This document shows positions 24,960 to 34,090 of a stretch of DNA of 64,000 nt, one piece after another. The first letter of the stretch is position 1; every line of letters starts with the position of its first letter. A program made the translations under genes and the position numbers. Source of the stretch: RGIG4140 sp045638265 (GTDB lineage: Bacteria > Pseudomonadota > Alphaproteobacteria > CAAHEQ01 > UBA3637); the NCBI GenBank assembly GCA_045638265.1, contig JAZUBA010000023.1, positions 4,655 through 68,654 on the forward strand, read 5' to 3'. The notes under the pieces are model-generated. The model saw only the letters and a list, made by a program, of their open reading frames with translations, did not search any database and had not been told where the DNA came from.

Positions 24960-26903
24960 CTATTTTTTCGTACTTTCCGTTGCTGATTTTGTTTCAGCTT
25001 TTACCGGTTCTTTCTCACCGGATTTTTCCATTTCGGCTTTTTGATTTTTATCAGCCGTTTCTTTGGTGTCTTTTTCTGATTTTTTCTTAATTGTTTCAAC
25101 CACTTCGCCCATTTTAAACACGATTTCCATAACCAGTGTACCGTTTTCGTCATACACTTCGGCTTTACCGTCTTTTTTACCTTCTTTAAAATGAGCTACA
25201 CTGCGTTGAACACCGTTTTCAAAATAAAGTCTGCTTGTACCATGCAACTGATTATTTAAATATTCGTCTTCACTTTTGAGCTGACCGTTTTCATAATAAA
25301 TCCGTTGCTTACCATTCATTTTACCTTTAACGTATCCGCCATGCAAATGCAACTGACCGTTCGGATAATATTGTTTATATTCACCATCGGGTACATCATC
25401 GGTTAAAATAGCTCTCAAATTGAGCTGACCGTCTTCAAAATAGCTGACAAACTCGCCATTACGTTTACCATTTTTAAACAAGGCTTTTGATTGGATTTTA
25501 CCATTCGGATAATAAGCAATCAACGGACCGTCATTTAAACCGTCTTTAAACGATTTTTCCAATGCCAATTGACCGTTTTCATAATATTCTTGCGATTTAC
25601 CGACCGGTTTACCCTCTTTCATCACCAAATGCGTTTGCAAATTGCCATCGGCATAATATGTATTTTGTTCACCATCGGGCAAGTCGTTTTTGAAATTTAA
25701 ATCCATTTTCAACTGACCGTTTTGATAATACACCTTTGTATTACCTTCCTGCTTACCGTTTTGATAACGCACTTCCTGTTCTAAACTGCCATCCGGGAAA
25801 TATGTTTTACTGACACCATGCACTAAATCATTCACATATGTTTCTTCCTGTTGCAATTCGCCAAAATCATAATAGGACTGCGTTAAACCGTTCCGCTTAC
25901 CGTTTTGGTAATGTTCTTGTGTTTGTAATTTACCGTTTTCATAATACGTTTTAATCACGCCTTCCGGACCATTTGGACGAATGACACCTTCACCTTTTAA
26001 TTGGCCGTTCGGATAATATTCTTTAACTTCGCCGTCTAACTGACCGTTGGTAAAAGAACGTTCCAACAAAATCTGACCGTCATCGGCATAGGCTTTATCG
26101 GTACCATGCTTAACACCGTCTTTATAATACGTTTGGAAATGGATTTGACCATTAGGATAATAAACCGTTGACACACCGTCCGGACGACCCATTTTAAAGG
26201 TTGTTTCGTTAAGCTTTTTCCCTGTATCATAATAAGAAACAGCCTCACCTACCAAAAAGCCCTGATTATACATTTCTATCGTCTGAACCTGACCGTTTTC
26301 ATAAAACGTACGACTTTCGCCATGAGGTAAACCGTTAAAGAAATGCGTTTGAGCCAACATTTTACCTTCTTTTGTCTGTTCGGATACCACACCCGTCAGC
26401 GGTTTTTGATCGGCTTTGGCGTAAAAAACACCGTTATTAAAGAAAATATCTTCTTTTGTATAAGACGGCAATTTCATTTTTTTATCGGCTGTCGGCACCT
26501 GTTGCACAACGGGTTGCATACCGCTGTCAATATGCGGAGCCAAATTGATAACCGGCTTAAATCCTGTCGGTTCATTTTTAGCAATATCTTCTTCCGTCTC
26601 TTGTTGCAAGGCCGGTGCCATAAGCCCGATCCCTTGAATATTGGGATGTTTATTCAAAGGTGCCTGTGTCGGCATTTGACCCAAATTATTTTGAACAATC
26701 GGCGATTTGTGCGTGATAACACCCTGCTGATTCGGCTGAACCATCAAATTCGGATTTTGAATTTTTTTCACTTGCGGTTGTGTCGCATTTTGAATGGTTT
26801 GAGCCGACAACGAACCGGATGCGGGTTGTTGTGCATATGCGTTCAAACAACACAAAACAGCGACGGATGAACATAAAATCTGACGTAAAAAGGTTTGTTT
26901 CAT
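24960..26903 (-). CDS. Secreted protein with 17 MORN_2-type repeats
   Basis: A 647-residue protein. It has a Sec signal peptide (cleavage around AYA-QQ, residue 24), a Gln/Pro/Asn-rich stretch to about residue 145, then 17 tandem units of about 23 residues with the core YYxNGQLxxExxYKNGKxxG (for example YYPNGQLK, YYENGQLA, YFEDGQLN), the MORN_2/YwqK-like motif. A Lys/Glu-rich low-complexity tail ends the protein. The repeats form an extended beta structure, but no activity follows from that. AAAAAGGAG precedes the ATG and a good promoter lies 30 nt upstream. An export or surface-scaffold role is inferred from the signal peptide. Confidence 0.82.
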   Translation of the reverse strand: MKQTFLRQILCSSVAVLCCLNAYAQQPASGSLSAQTIQNATQPQVKKIQNPNLMVQPNQQGVITHKSPIVQNNLGQMPTQAPLNKHPNIQGIGLMAPALQQETEEDIAKNEPTGFKPVINLAPHIDSGMQPVVQQVPTADKKMKLPSYTKEDIFFNNGVFYAKADQKPLTGVVSEQTKEGKMLAQTHFFNGLPHGESRTFYENGQVQTIEMYNQGFLVGEAVSYYDTGKKLNETTFKMGRPDGVSTVYYPNGQIHFQTYYKDGVKHGTDKAYADDGQILLERSFTNGQLDGEVKEYYPNGQLKGEGVIRPNGPEGVIKTYYENGKLQTQEHYQNGKRNGLTQSYYDFGELQQEETYVNDLVHGVSKTYFPDGSLEQEVRYQNGKQEGNTKVYYQNGQLKMDLNFKNDLPDGEQNTYYADGNLQTHLVMKEGKPVGKSQEYYENGQLALEKSFKDGLNDGPLIAYYPNGKIQSKALFKNGKRNGEFVSYFEDGQLNLRAILTDDVPDGEYKQYYPNGQLHLHGGYVKGKMNGKQRIYYENGQLKSEDEYLNNQLHGTSRLYFENGVQRSVAHFKEGKKDGKAEVYDENGTLVMEIVFKMGEVVETIKKKSEKDTKETADKNQKAEMEKSGEKEPVKAETKSATESTKK

Positions 26904-26932
26904 ATTTTCTCCTTTTTCAAAAATCTGCCTCT

Positions 26933-26961
26933 AACATAACAGAATATCCGATAAGAATCAA
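26933..26961 (-). promoter_or_regulatory. Promoter of the MORN-repeat gene
   Basis: TTGATT, 17-bp spacer, TATGTT on the minus strand, 30 nt before the start codon. Confidence 0.6.
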
Positions 26962-27012
26962 CTTTTTTATGCAAAATCACATTGATTTTTTAACAACAAT
27001 GTTTCTTTTGGA

Positions 27013-27828
27013 TTAAACCAATCCGTGCTGACGGAACAACGATTGTTGCACTTGTTTATCAAACGGCGTTAACTCATGTCGTTTAATCGGCTTCATATAT
27101 TTTGATTTTTCAATCACATCCGACACAAACCCGAGCAACGGTGCCTCTTTGGTAATCAAGCGTCCTTGACAACCGACTTTTTGAACAATGTCTAAAATAG
27201 CGGGCGTATCATCTAAAAAGCACATTTCTTTAAATTCTTTGGCATATATTTTCCACAAAAGCCACAAAGCCTCTTTTGATTGTTTCGGGCAAAGCATACC
27301 ATGGCGTTGAATAGTACCGATATGATAAATAGGAATACCGACCGATTCGGGGTTTTTACCGAACAAACGTTCACAAACCGCCAATGTATGCTGTTTGGTG
27401 TTATTGGTATAGATGCAAACCTCATGACGGCGATTTAAATAACGCAATTTTTTAAGTAATTCGGGATTAGGCTGAATATGAGAATAATCGGTATGAGCCA
27501 CAATTTCATCGGCAAGGGTTTTAAAATCAAGACCTGTTTTTTTGGCAACAAGAGAGGCATATTGATACAAACCGTTATATTTATGATTTCGGGCGGTTTG
27601 AGAACATTCCTGACGGATGGATTGCGGAATCTGATATTTATCAAACACCTGTTCAACGGCATTGACAATCATTTGTGTCGGCAATTGTTCTTTAGGATAC
27701 AAAACTCCATCACAATCTACGACAAAGAGGGTTGGTTTTTGTTTGACTTTAAACGGAAGCTGTTGCCAAGGATGCAACAATTTATCAACATCCGTTTTTT
27801 CTTTTTGAGAAGCGTCTATTGTTTCCAT
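27013..27828 (-). CDS. HAD-superfamily hydrolase, pyrimidine 5'-nucleotidase-like
   Basis: A 271-residue cytosolic protein. HAD motif I is FVVDCDGVLYP (nucleophile Asp near residue 38, general acid Asp two residues on). Motif II is VCIYTNNTKQH, a Lys follows at PKQSKEALW, and motif IV is MCFLDDTPAILD. The DCDGVLYP form and the alpha-helical cap are typical of the SDT1/pyrimidine 5'-nucleotidase branch, which dephosphorylates nucleoside monophosphates. Substrate specificity is not certain. AAAGGA lies before the ATG. It stands alone between the MORN gene and mutL. Confidence 0.8.
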   Translation of the reverse strand: METIDASQKEKTDVDKLLHPWQQLPFKVKQKPTLFVVDCDGVLYPKEQLPTQMIVNAVEQVFDKYQIPQSIRQECSQTARNHKYNGLYQYASLVAKKTGLDFKTLADEIVAHTDYSHIQPNPELLKKLRYLNRRHEVCIYTNNTKQHTLAVCERLFGKNPESVGIPIYHIGTIQRHGMLCPKQSKEALWLLWKIYAKEFKEMCFLDDTPAILDIVQKVGCQGRLITKEAPLLGFVSDVIEKSKYMKPIKRHELTPFDKQVQQSLFRQHGLV

Positions 27829-27873
27829 AACTATAATCCTTTCAAAAACAAGGTATTCTTTAAGTTTGCATTA

Positions 27874-27903
27874 TAAAAGAAAGCCCTCTAAAAATCAAGA
27901 GGG
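27874..27903 (-). terminator. Intrinsic terminator after mutL
   Basis: CCCTCT and AGAGGG form a stem with an 8-nt loop, followed on the minus strand by GCTTTCTTTT. Confidence 0.7.
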
Positions 27904-27932
27904 AATATACAAAAAACTAAAGATTTTTTCTG

Positions 27933-29930
27933 CTACTTTGCCCGACCGAACAAACGCTCTACATCATTAAGGTTAAGTTCAATATACGTCGGTCGGCCGT
28001 GTATACATTGCCCCGATGTACCACATTGTTCCATTTGTCGTAATAACGCATTCATTTCGTCAATCGTTAACGTCCGCCCTGCCCGAACAGAACCATGACA
28101 TGCCAATTTGGCATAAATGTCTTTCATCTTATCTTGTAATAAAACCGTATCGTCATATTCTTGCAACGTATCGGTTAAATCTCGTATCAAACGCACAATA
28201 TCCGTTTTCGCCAATAAAGACGGTATTTCACGAACGGCAACACAATCACTGCCAAACGGCTCTATCACAAATCCCAGTTGTTTTAATTCTTCACTGCGTG
28301 CCGTCAACAACGCTGTTTCATCCATAGACAACTCCACAATTTCAGGAATAAGCAATAATTGTGTCTGTCTGTTTTTCTGACTGTTTGCCGATAATTTTTC
28401 ATACGTCAAGCGTTCATGTGCGGCATGCTGATCTACAATGATAATACTGTCTTGTGTTTGGGAAATAATATACGTTTTATGTAATTGAGCTTTGGCAAAT
28501 CCTAACGGAGGGAAATCCGTTTCCACCGTCATTGATTGAGAGGTTTGTTCATACGGTTGTATGCTTTCTTCTGCATACGATGGTATGTTTTTCGCCTGTA
28601 CCGATTGATTATCGTTTTTCACACTGTACCCGATGTGAGGCAATGTTGTTTTTTGTGTTTCAAAACCCATCACGTCCCGTTGCTTTTGACGAATATCCAC
28701 CTCATCAGCCGAATCACACATCATACCAAACGGTTCTGTTGTTGCCTGTGAATCACATAACATACCAACCGTTTTATTCGTATCATCCCGCTCAACAGAC
28801 ACCTTTGCCGATTGCAACGTTGTTTCCCAGATGCTTTTTTCAGCCTGCAACCGTGTCAATGAAGAGGGATTGTGTACCCGTTTCGGCAATAATGACGGCA
28901 CACTTTTTTCCAACGCCCCTACCCCAATCGTTGTTGCCGTTTTAAAACCGTGTTCAGCCAACGCCGTCCGAATAGCTGTAATCAAAAAGCCCCGAATACG
29001 TGCATTATCTTTAAAACGCACTTCAATTTTGGCCGGATGAACATTAACATCAACTTCCGTATTCGGTACCGATAAAAACAATGCCAAAACAGGAAACGTA
29101 TCATGTCCCACAAGACCCTGATAAGCCCCCCGAATAGCCCCTGACAACAGTTTATCTTTAATATAGCGTCCATTAACAAACAAATGTTGTTCTGTCCCTG
29201 TGGAACGGGTATAAGTCGGCAATCCGACAAAACCGTTTAATTTAATATTTTCATATTCACTCACAACGGGAACGGCATTTTCATCAAACGAACGGCCGAT
29301 AATTTGCGCTACTCGTTTTAACAACGTTTCAGCAATCGGATAATTTAAAATCAACCGTTTTTCATCGGATAACGTAAAATGAACATGCGGATACGCCATG
29401 GCAACCCGATTAATCACTTCTTTAATGCTTAAATATTCGCTTTGATTGGATTTTAAAAACTTCAAACGAGCGGGCGTTGCAAAAAACAAATCCTTGACTT
29501 CAACAGTTGTCCCTTTCGGATGCGGTGCCGGTTCGGGCTTCAATTTATAGCCCCCTTCCACCCGAATTTGCCAACTTTCATCCGTATTCTGCGGACGGGA
29601 TGTGATGCACACTTTGGCAACGGAAGCAATAGATGGCAATGCTTCACCCCGAAAACCCAAAAAATTAATGTCAAACAAATCATCTGTCGGCAATTTACTG
29701 GTTGCATGACGCTCTACTGCCAATGCCAACTCATCAGGAGTCATTCCTTTACCGTTATCGGTAACGGCAAAATACGTTTTCCCGCCGTTTTCAATTTTCA
29801 CATCAATCCGTGTCGCTTGGGCATCAATGGCATTTTCAATGAGTTCTTTAACAGCAGATGACGGACGTTCCACCACCTCACCGGCAGCAATCTGATTGAT
29901 TAAATTTTGCGGTAATAACCGAATAGACAT
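27933..29930 (-). CDS. mutL: DNA mismatch repair protein MutL
   Basis: 665 residues. The GHKL ATPase N-domain contains NQIAAGEVVERPSSAVKELIENAIDA, DNGKGM and FRGEALPSI; a variable linker of about 150 residues follows. The C-terminal dimerisation/endonuclease domain has DQHAAHERLTYE, which satisfies the DQHA-x2-E-x4-E motif, so this MutL should be a nicking endonuclease (usual in bacteria that lack MutH). It ends with ACHGSVRAGRTLT and CIHGRPTYIEL, as in Alphaproteobacteria. It is probably the last gene of the lspA-pgi unit; gaps between these genes are 31-47 nt. mutS is not in the window. Confidence 0.96.
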   Translation of the reverse strand: MSIRLLPQNLINQIAAGEVVERPSSAVKELIENAIDAQATRIDVKIENGGKTYFAVTDNGKGMTPDELALAVERHATSKLPTDDLFDINFLGFRGEALPSIASVAKVCITSRPQNTDESWQIRVEGGYKLKPEPAPHPKGTTVEVKDLFFATPARLKFLKSNQSEYLSIKEVINRVAMAYPHVHFTLSDEKRLILNYPIAETLLKRVAQIIGRSFDENAVPVVSEYENIKLNGFVGLPTYTRSTGTEQHLFVNGRYIKDKLLSGAIRGAYQGLVGHDTFPVLALFLSVPNTEVDVNVHPAKIEVRFKDNARIRGFLITAIRTALAEHGFKTATTIGVGALEKSVPSLLPKRVHNPSSLTRLQAEKSIWETTLQSAKVSVERDDTNKTVGMLCDSQATTEPFGMMCDSADEVDIRQKQRDVMGFETQKTTLPHIGYSVKNDNQSVQAKNIPSYAEESIQPYEQTSQSMTVETDFPPLGFAKAQLHKTYIISQTQDSIIIVDQHAAHERLTYEKLSANSQKNRQTQLLLIPEIVELSMDETALLTARSEELKQLGFVIEPFGSDCVAVREIPSLLAKTDIVRLIRDLTDTLQEYDDTVLLQDKMKDIYAKLACHGSVRAGRTLTIDEMNALLRQMEQCGTSGQCIHGRPTYIELNLNDVERLFGRAK

Positions 29931-29969
29931 TTTTCAACACCCTTATCTGTCTTTTAACACATCATCCGT

Positions 29970-30902
29970 CTAACTATTTTCTTTTGCATCTCTCAACCGA
30001 TAACAAACCCGTTTCAATGCTTTTTTCGTTTGATTTTGCAACTTAACCGGTTCAACAGGACCCAAAATAATATCAATCTGCTTATCATTTAAATCCGTTA
30101 TTTCATTCGGACGCACAAGGACTTTATTGATTAAATCTTCGGCATTATATTCTTTATTCGGCACATCATTCATCAAAATCCGATGAGCCCGCATGGCACG
30201 GTTTTTCATATCTTCTCTTGTATCCTGACGACAAACAACTGCTCCGAATGCACGAAAATCATCTTCCAACAGATAACATAAAATTTTAGCCACATTAGTC
30301 AATCGGTCTGATAATTTCATTTCCCGATTATCCGTTTCAACGTGCATAGCAAACGGATATTTTAGCAGAAAATCCATTTTACCACTCATATCGCTCGGCA
30401 TTTGTGCATGCAGACCTGTTAATTTTTCATGTAGCAAGAGAGCCATTTCATTTATATTTTTATCCTGATGACGTATGGCTTTCAGTTGTTTAAAAATTTT
30501 TTTTCTGTCTGTCGGTTGCATCAAACGAATACTCTTTTGAACGGCATTCAATATGGTTCTTGTTGACTCATTTAAAGACGCATTTATCATTAAATCATAT
30601 CTATCCGCCTCTGCCGTTACAACAGGCGGTAAAAAATCCTGCAATAACTGACTACGAACCGTTTGACGCCCTTTGGCAACAAAATTTAAATCATACAATT
30701 CCACAAACACACTATGAGCCAAACCACTGGCACCGATATGTGCTTTTGCCGTTTTAATGAGTTGCTTTTGAATATAACGGCTCCATTGAGAAGCATATTG
30801 TTGCTGTTGTGCTTTGGTCACAAACGACCCAAACGGCAAATCACCTATCAAGGCTTTAATGGGCTTTTCAAATGTTTGCTGAACGGATTGTTTTTTCTGC
30901 AT
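29970..30902 (-). CDS. Hypothetical helical protein, paralogue of 30950
   Basis: A 310-residue basic, soluble protein that I cannot place in a known family. It has no signal peptide or membrane helix. The C-terminal half has KYPFAMHVETDNREMKLSDRL followed by ILCYLLEDDFRAFGA, and the adjacent upstream gene has KYPYATYTQT and HMLLEKDLNAFLK in the same relative order, so they appear to be distant paralogues. It lies 39 nt upstream of mutL and 47 nt behind the sister gene, all in one direction. The ATG is preceded by AAAGGAA. Confidence 0.65.
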   Translation of the reverse strand: MQKKQSVQQTFEKPIKALIGDLPFGSFVTKAQQQQYASQWSRYIQKQLIKTAKAHIGASGLAHSVFVELYDLNFVAKGRQTVRSQLLQDFLPPVVTAEADRYDLMINASLNESTRTILNAVQKSIRLMQPTDRKKIFKQLKAIRHQDKNINEMALLLHEKLTGLHAQMPSDMSGKMDFLLKYPFAMHVETDNREMKLSDRLTNVAKILCYLLEDDFRAFGAVVCRQDTREDMKNRAMRAHRILMNDVPNKEYNAEDLINKVLVRPNEITDLNDKQIDIILGPVEPVKLQNQTKKALKRVCYRLRDAKENS

Positions 30903-30949
30903 GCTTTTTTATTTCCTTTCTCACCACGGCACTATATGACTTTTTTTTA

Positions 30950-31663
30950 TTATTCTTTCACGATTTGCTTTTGATTGGAGATATAACGCACATCGGGTAT
31001 CGGTTCTTTCTGATGAACCTGTTTAGCGGTTAAAGGTCTCACCGTATCGGTAAAAACAGCCGTCATCACATCTACACCCAATTTTTGCACGGCATCCCAA
31101 ACCATATTTTTATCTGCTTTTTCCACCTGTTTTAAAAAGGCGTTTAAATCTTTTTCAAGCAACATATGAACCGTTACAGCCGCATGAAACAGTTTGTTGA
31201 AAATAAATTTTCTGCCCTTCGGCGTTTGTGTATACGTTGCATACGGATACTTTGCCAATATATCCGACCGTTGTTGATCATTGTCCGTTGTTTTATCATC
31301 AACTACGGGACTGACCGACTTATAACCGTTTTCCCCTGTGGTTACCTGATATAACTTATCAATCAAATGGGCAATCACATCTGTTTTACGCTGACGAATA
31401 ACATCTACAATTTCCTGTTTCCCCGTATGAGGTAATTTATCCAATGTTTCTTTCAAAAAATGCAAATGTCTGCGAGATGTTGCTGACAATTCGGCTTTAT
31501 ATCCATAACCTTGTCGCATACACTGATTAATCATACATTCAGGCAGGATTGAAAAAAGTTCAGCCTGAACGGTTGCATCCATTTTTTTATGTGTTTTTCT
31601 CAACACATATGTCTGACCGAACAAATAAAATTGAATATCTTTGCTTTTTTCAGGGTGTCTCAT
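30950..31663 (-). CDS. Hypothetical helical protein, paralogue of 29970
   Basis: A 237-residue soluble protein of unknown function, shorter than its neighbour at the N-terminus. The shared elements are KYPYA near residue 140 and LLEKDLNAFLK near residue 170. It is rich in Lys, Gln and His and shows no catalytic motif that I can identify. AAAGGA lies before the ATG. It sits between pgi and the sister gene, so it is probably co-transcribed with housekeeping genes. No sign of recent transfer is evident from composition. Confidence 0.65.
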   Translation of the reverse strand: MRHPEKSKDIQFYLFGQTYVLRKTHKKMDATVQAELFSILPECMINQCMRQGYGYKAELSATSRRHLHFLKETLDKLPHTGKQEIVDVIRQRKTDVIAHLIDKLYQVTTGENGYKSVSPVVDDKTTDNDQQRSDILAKYPYATYTQTPKGRKFIFNKLFHAAVTVHMLLEKDLNAFLKQVEKADKNMVWDAVQKLGVDVMTAVFTDTVRPLTAKQVHQKEPIPDVRYISNQKQIVKE

Positions 31664-31694
31664 TTTTTCAATCCTTTATTTATTATTTAAACAC

Positions 31695-33296
31695 TTATGA
31701 CAAACGCTTTTCACGAATTCTTTGAATGATTGCATTGGTTGAAGAATCGTGATGTAATTCAGCGTTTTTATCTGTTAATTCAGGCAAAACGGCTTTTGCC
31801 AATTGTTTACCCAATTCAACACCGAACTGATCAAAACTGTTCACTTTCCAAATAACGCCCTGAACATAAACTTTGTGTTCATACAAAGCAATCAAAGCGC
31901 CAAATGTCCACGGTGTTAATTTATCAAACAAAATGGTGTTACTTGGACGATTTCCTGTAAATGCTTTAAACGGAATTAATTCTTCCGATACACCTTCAGC
32001 CCGCAATTCATCAGCTGTTTTTCCTTTCATCAAGGCTTCGGGTTGAGCAACAAAGTTTGCCAACAAAATATCGTGCTGATTACCCGTTTCATTTAAGGAA
32101 TGAATCGGAGCGATAAAATCACATGGAATAATATGTGTGCCCTGATGAATGAGCTGATAGAACGAATGCTGACCATTTGTACCGGCTGCCCCAAACAAAA
32201 TCGGACCGGTTGCGTAATCAACGGTTTTACCGTCTTTCTTCACACCTTTACCGTTGCTTTCCATATCCAATTGTTGCAAATAGGACGGCAAACGATGTAA
32301 GTATTGATCATACGGCAAAACGGCATAAGATTCAGCACCTAAATAAGTTGTATACCAAAGACCGATTAAGCCCAACAACACAGGCAGATTTTGTTCCAAC
32401 GGTGCCGTTTTGAAGTGCATATCCATCGCATGCGCTCCGGCCAACATTTCCACAAAATTGTCATAGCCGATACCAATCATTAAAGACAACCCGATTGCCG
32501 ACCACATAGAATAGCGACCACCGACAAAATCCCAAAAGACAAACATATTTTTCGGGTCAATACCAAAATCTTTGACACCTTTTTCATTGGTGGATACAGC
32601 AACAAAATGGTGTGAAACCGCTTCTTCACCCAAAGCAGAAACCAACCATTGACGAGCTGTTTTGGCATTAACAAGTGTTTCTTGCGTTGTAAATGTTTTA
32701 GAAGAAATAATAAACAACGTTGTTTCAGGGTTACATTGTTTTAAATTTTCCGTAATATCCGTCCCATCCACATTAGAAACAAAATGAAACCGAATAGAAT
32801 CAATGCAATAATGTTTTAAAGCATCATAAGCCATTGCCGGACCCAAATCAGAACCGCCGATACCGATATTGACAACATCGGTAATGGCTTTTCCCGTTGC
32901 CCCTTTCCATTCACCTGACCGAACAGCATCAGAAAATGTTTTCATCTGTTCCAACACCCGATTAATTTCAGGCATAACGTCTACACCGTCAACATAAATC
33001 GGTGTATTACTCCGATTACGCAAAGCCGTATGCAAAACAGCCCGATTTTCGGTTGTGTTGATTTTTTCGCCTGAAAACATAGCATCAATGCGTTCTTTCA
33101 AACCGGACTCAACAGCCAACTCATTTAAAAGCGCCATTGTTTCTTCCGTTATGTTATTTTTGGAGTAATCCAATAAAAAACCGTCAAATTCGGCATGGAA
33201 TTTATTAAATCGGTTTGCATCACTTTCAAACAACTGACGCAAATGTGTTTTTTTGATTTCTTCGGCATGATTGACTAATTTTTCATAGATACGCAT
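31695..33296 (-). CDS. pgi: Glucose-6-phosphate isomerase
   Basis: Interconverts glucose 6-phosphate and fructose 6-phosphate in glycolysis and gluconeogenesis. 533 residues, close to the E. coli length (549). Motifs: NIGIGGSDLGPAM, FIISSKTFTTQETL (phosphate loop), the family signature DFVGGRYSMWSAIGL, catalytic region GTNGQHSFYQLIHQGT with the active-site Glu/His, and KVNSFDQFGVELGK near the end. TAAGGAG precedes the ATG. It lies 37 nt behind the small lipoprotein gene and is part of the lspA-mutL unit. Confidence 0.97.
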   Translation of the reverse strand: MRIYEKLVNHAEEIKKTHLRQLFESDANRFNKFHAEFDGFLLDYSKNNITEETMALLNELAVESGLKERIDAMFSGEKINTTENRAVLHTALRNRSNTPIYVDGVDVMPEINRVLEQMKTFSDAVRSGEWKGATGKAITDVVNIGIGGSDLGPAMAYDALKHYCIDSIRFHFVSNVDGTDITENLKQCNPETTLFIISSKTFTTQETLVNAKTARQWLVSALGEEAVSHHFVAVSTNEKGVKDFGIDPKNMFVFWDFVGGRYSMWSAIGLSLMIGIGYDNFVEMLAGAHAMDMHFKTAPLEQNLPVLLGLIGLWYTTYLGAESYAVLPYDQYLHRLPSYLQQLDMESNGKGVKKDGKTVDYATGPILFGAAGTNGQHSFYQLIHQGTHIIPCDFIAPIHSLNETGNQHDILLANFVAQPEALMKGKTADELRAEGVSEELIPFKAFTGNRPSNTILFDKLTPWTFGALIALYEHKVYVQGVIWKVNSFDQFGVELGKQLAKAVLPELTDKNAELHHDSSTNAIIQRIREKRLS

Positions 33297-33333
33297 ATTT
33301 TGTACTCCTTAATTGATTATATTTAATTTTGTT

Positions 33334-33531
33334 TTATTCTGCTTTTGCATCCGTTATTTGTTCGTCCCCAACCTCTGCTTTAGGCAACACATAAAATTCA
33401 GGTGGCATAACAATAGATTTCCCACCGACAATCTGTGTCGGCTCCAACGGTGGTTTTTTCGGTGTACAGGCTGATAATCCGACCAAACAGACAAACAGAA
33501 CAGCCATCAGATAAATTTTATTTTGCTTCAT
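33334..33531 (-). CDS. Small lipoprotein, possibly a short DUF3035-type protein
   Basis: A 65-residue protein with a lipoprotein signal peptide: basic start, hydrophobic core and lipobox LSAC (acylated Cys at about 22). The mature part is only about 43 residues and has VMPPEFYVLPKAEV, which resembles the PDEF-x-V-x-P-RAPL core of DUF3035 lipoproteins that commonly lie next to lspA in Alphaproteobacteria; the similarity is weak. The ATG at 33531 is chosen over 33537 because AAGGAAG is well spaced to it. The gene overlaps the 3' end of lspA. Confidence 0.7.
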   Translation of the reverse strand: MKQNKIYLMAVLFVCLVGLSACTPKKPPLEPTQIVGGKSIVMPPEFYVLPKAEVGDEQITDAKAE

Positions 33532-33997
33532 TGTCATCTTCCTTCTTTATGTCTTTTTTCTGAAAAAAAAGTTGTGTAAATATCAAAAACGCCCCGCAAC
33601 AAATGGCCGAATCGGCAACATTAAACGCAGGCCAATGATAAGTATTGTAATAAACATCAAGAAAATCAATCACCGCACCCAAACGGATTCGGTCAATCAC
33701 ATTTCCGATGGCACCGCCCAACACCATTGCCAAGGCGATACGAATGACTTTATTTTTTTCTTTATACAACCACCAAATCAAAAACACACAAATCAAACAC
33801 GAAACACCGCTTAATACAAACGGACCATAAGCTTTATCCGTTGTAAATGCCGAAAAACTAACGCCTTTATTATATGTCAAAAACAAATTAAAAAACGGAC
33901 AAACCGGTACAAACTGATGTTCCGGTAACGTTTCGTATGCCCATACTTTTGATAATTGGTCTAAAAATAATGTAATCAGTGTAATTAAATATATCAT
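33518..33997 (-). CDS. lspA: Lipoprotein signal peptidase
   Basis: Cleaves diacylated prolipoproteins in the inner membrane. 159 residues with four helices. Conserved blocks: LFLDQLSKVWA near residue 12, NKGVSFSAF near residue 43, GGAIGNVIDRIRLGAVIDFLD (catalytic Asp) and the second catalytic Asp in FNVADSAI. GAGGAAAAAG precedes the ATG. It is the first gene of the probable lspA-lipoprotein-pgi-hypotheticals-mutL unit and has a promoter 20 nt upstream. Its immediate neighbour is itself a lipoprotein, a likely substrate. Confidence 0.96.
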   Translation of the reverse strand: MIYLITLITLFLDQLSKVWAYETLPEHQFVPVCPFFNLFLTYNKGVSFSAFTTDKAYGPFVLSGVSCLICVFLIWWLYKEKNKVIRIALAMVLGGAIGNVIDRIRLGAVIDFLDVYYNTYHWPAFNVADSAICCGAFLIFTQLFFQKKDIKKEDDNEAK

Positions 33998-34016
33998 CTT
34001 TTTCCTCTCGTTATCT

Positions 34017-34045
34017 TATATAACACAACTTTTCCGGCTTGTCAT
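34017..34045 (-). promoter_or_regulatory. Promoter of the lspA-pgi-mutL unit
   Basis: ATGACA, 17-bp spacer, TATATA on the minus strand, 20 nt before the lspA start. Confidence 0.6.
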
Positions 34046-34075
34046 CATTTTTTTTGTTTCTTTTTTTTGATTTTG

Positions 34076-34084
34076 TGTTATAAT
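34076..34084 (+). promoter_or_regulatory. Extended -10 promoter of the pentapeptide-repeat gene
   Basis: TGTTATAAT matches the TGnTATAAT extended -10 element. The preferred start ATG (34091) is only 6 nt after it, where transcription would begin, so the mRNA may be leaderless. Confidence 0.6.
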
Positions 34085-34090
34085 GCATCT

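Noticed and set aside
26343..26870. 175-codon open frame antisense to the MORN gene
   Set aside because: Overlap with a gene having signal peptide and regular repeats; no independent signal.
28532..28945. Open frames antisense to the mutL linker
   Set aside because: Shadow of the low-constraint linker; no RBS or family features.
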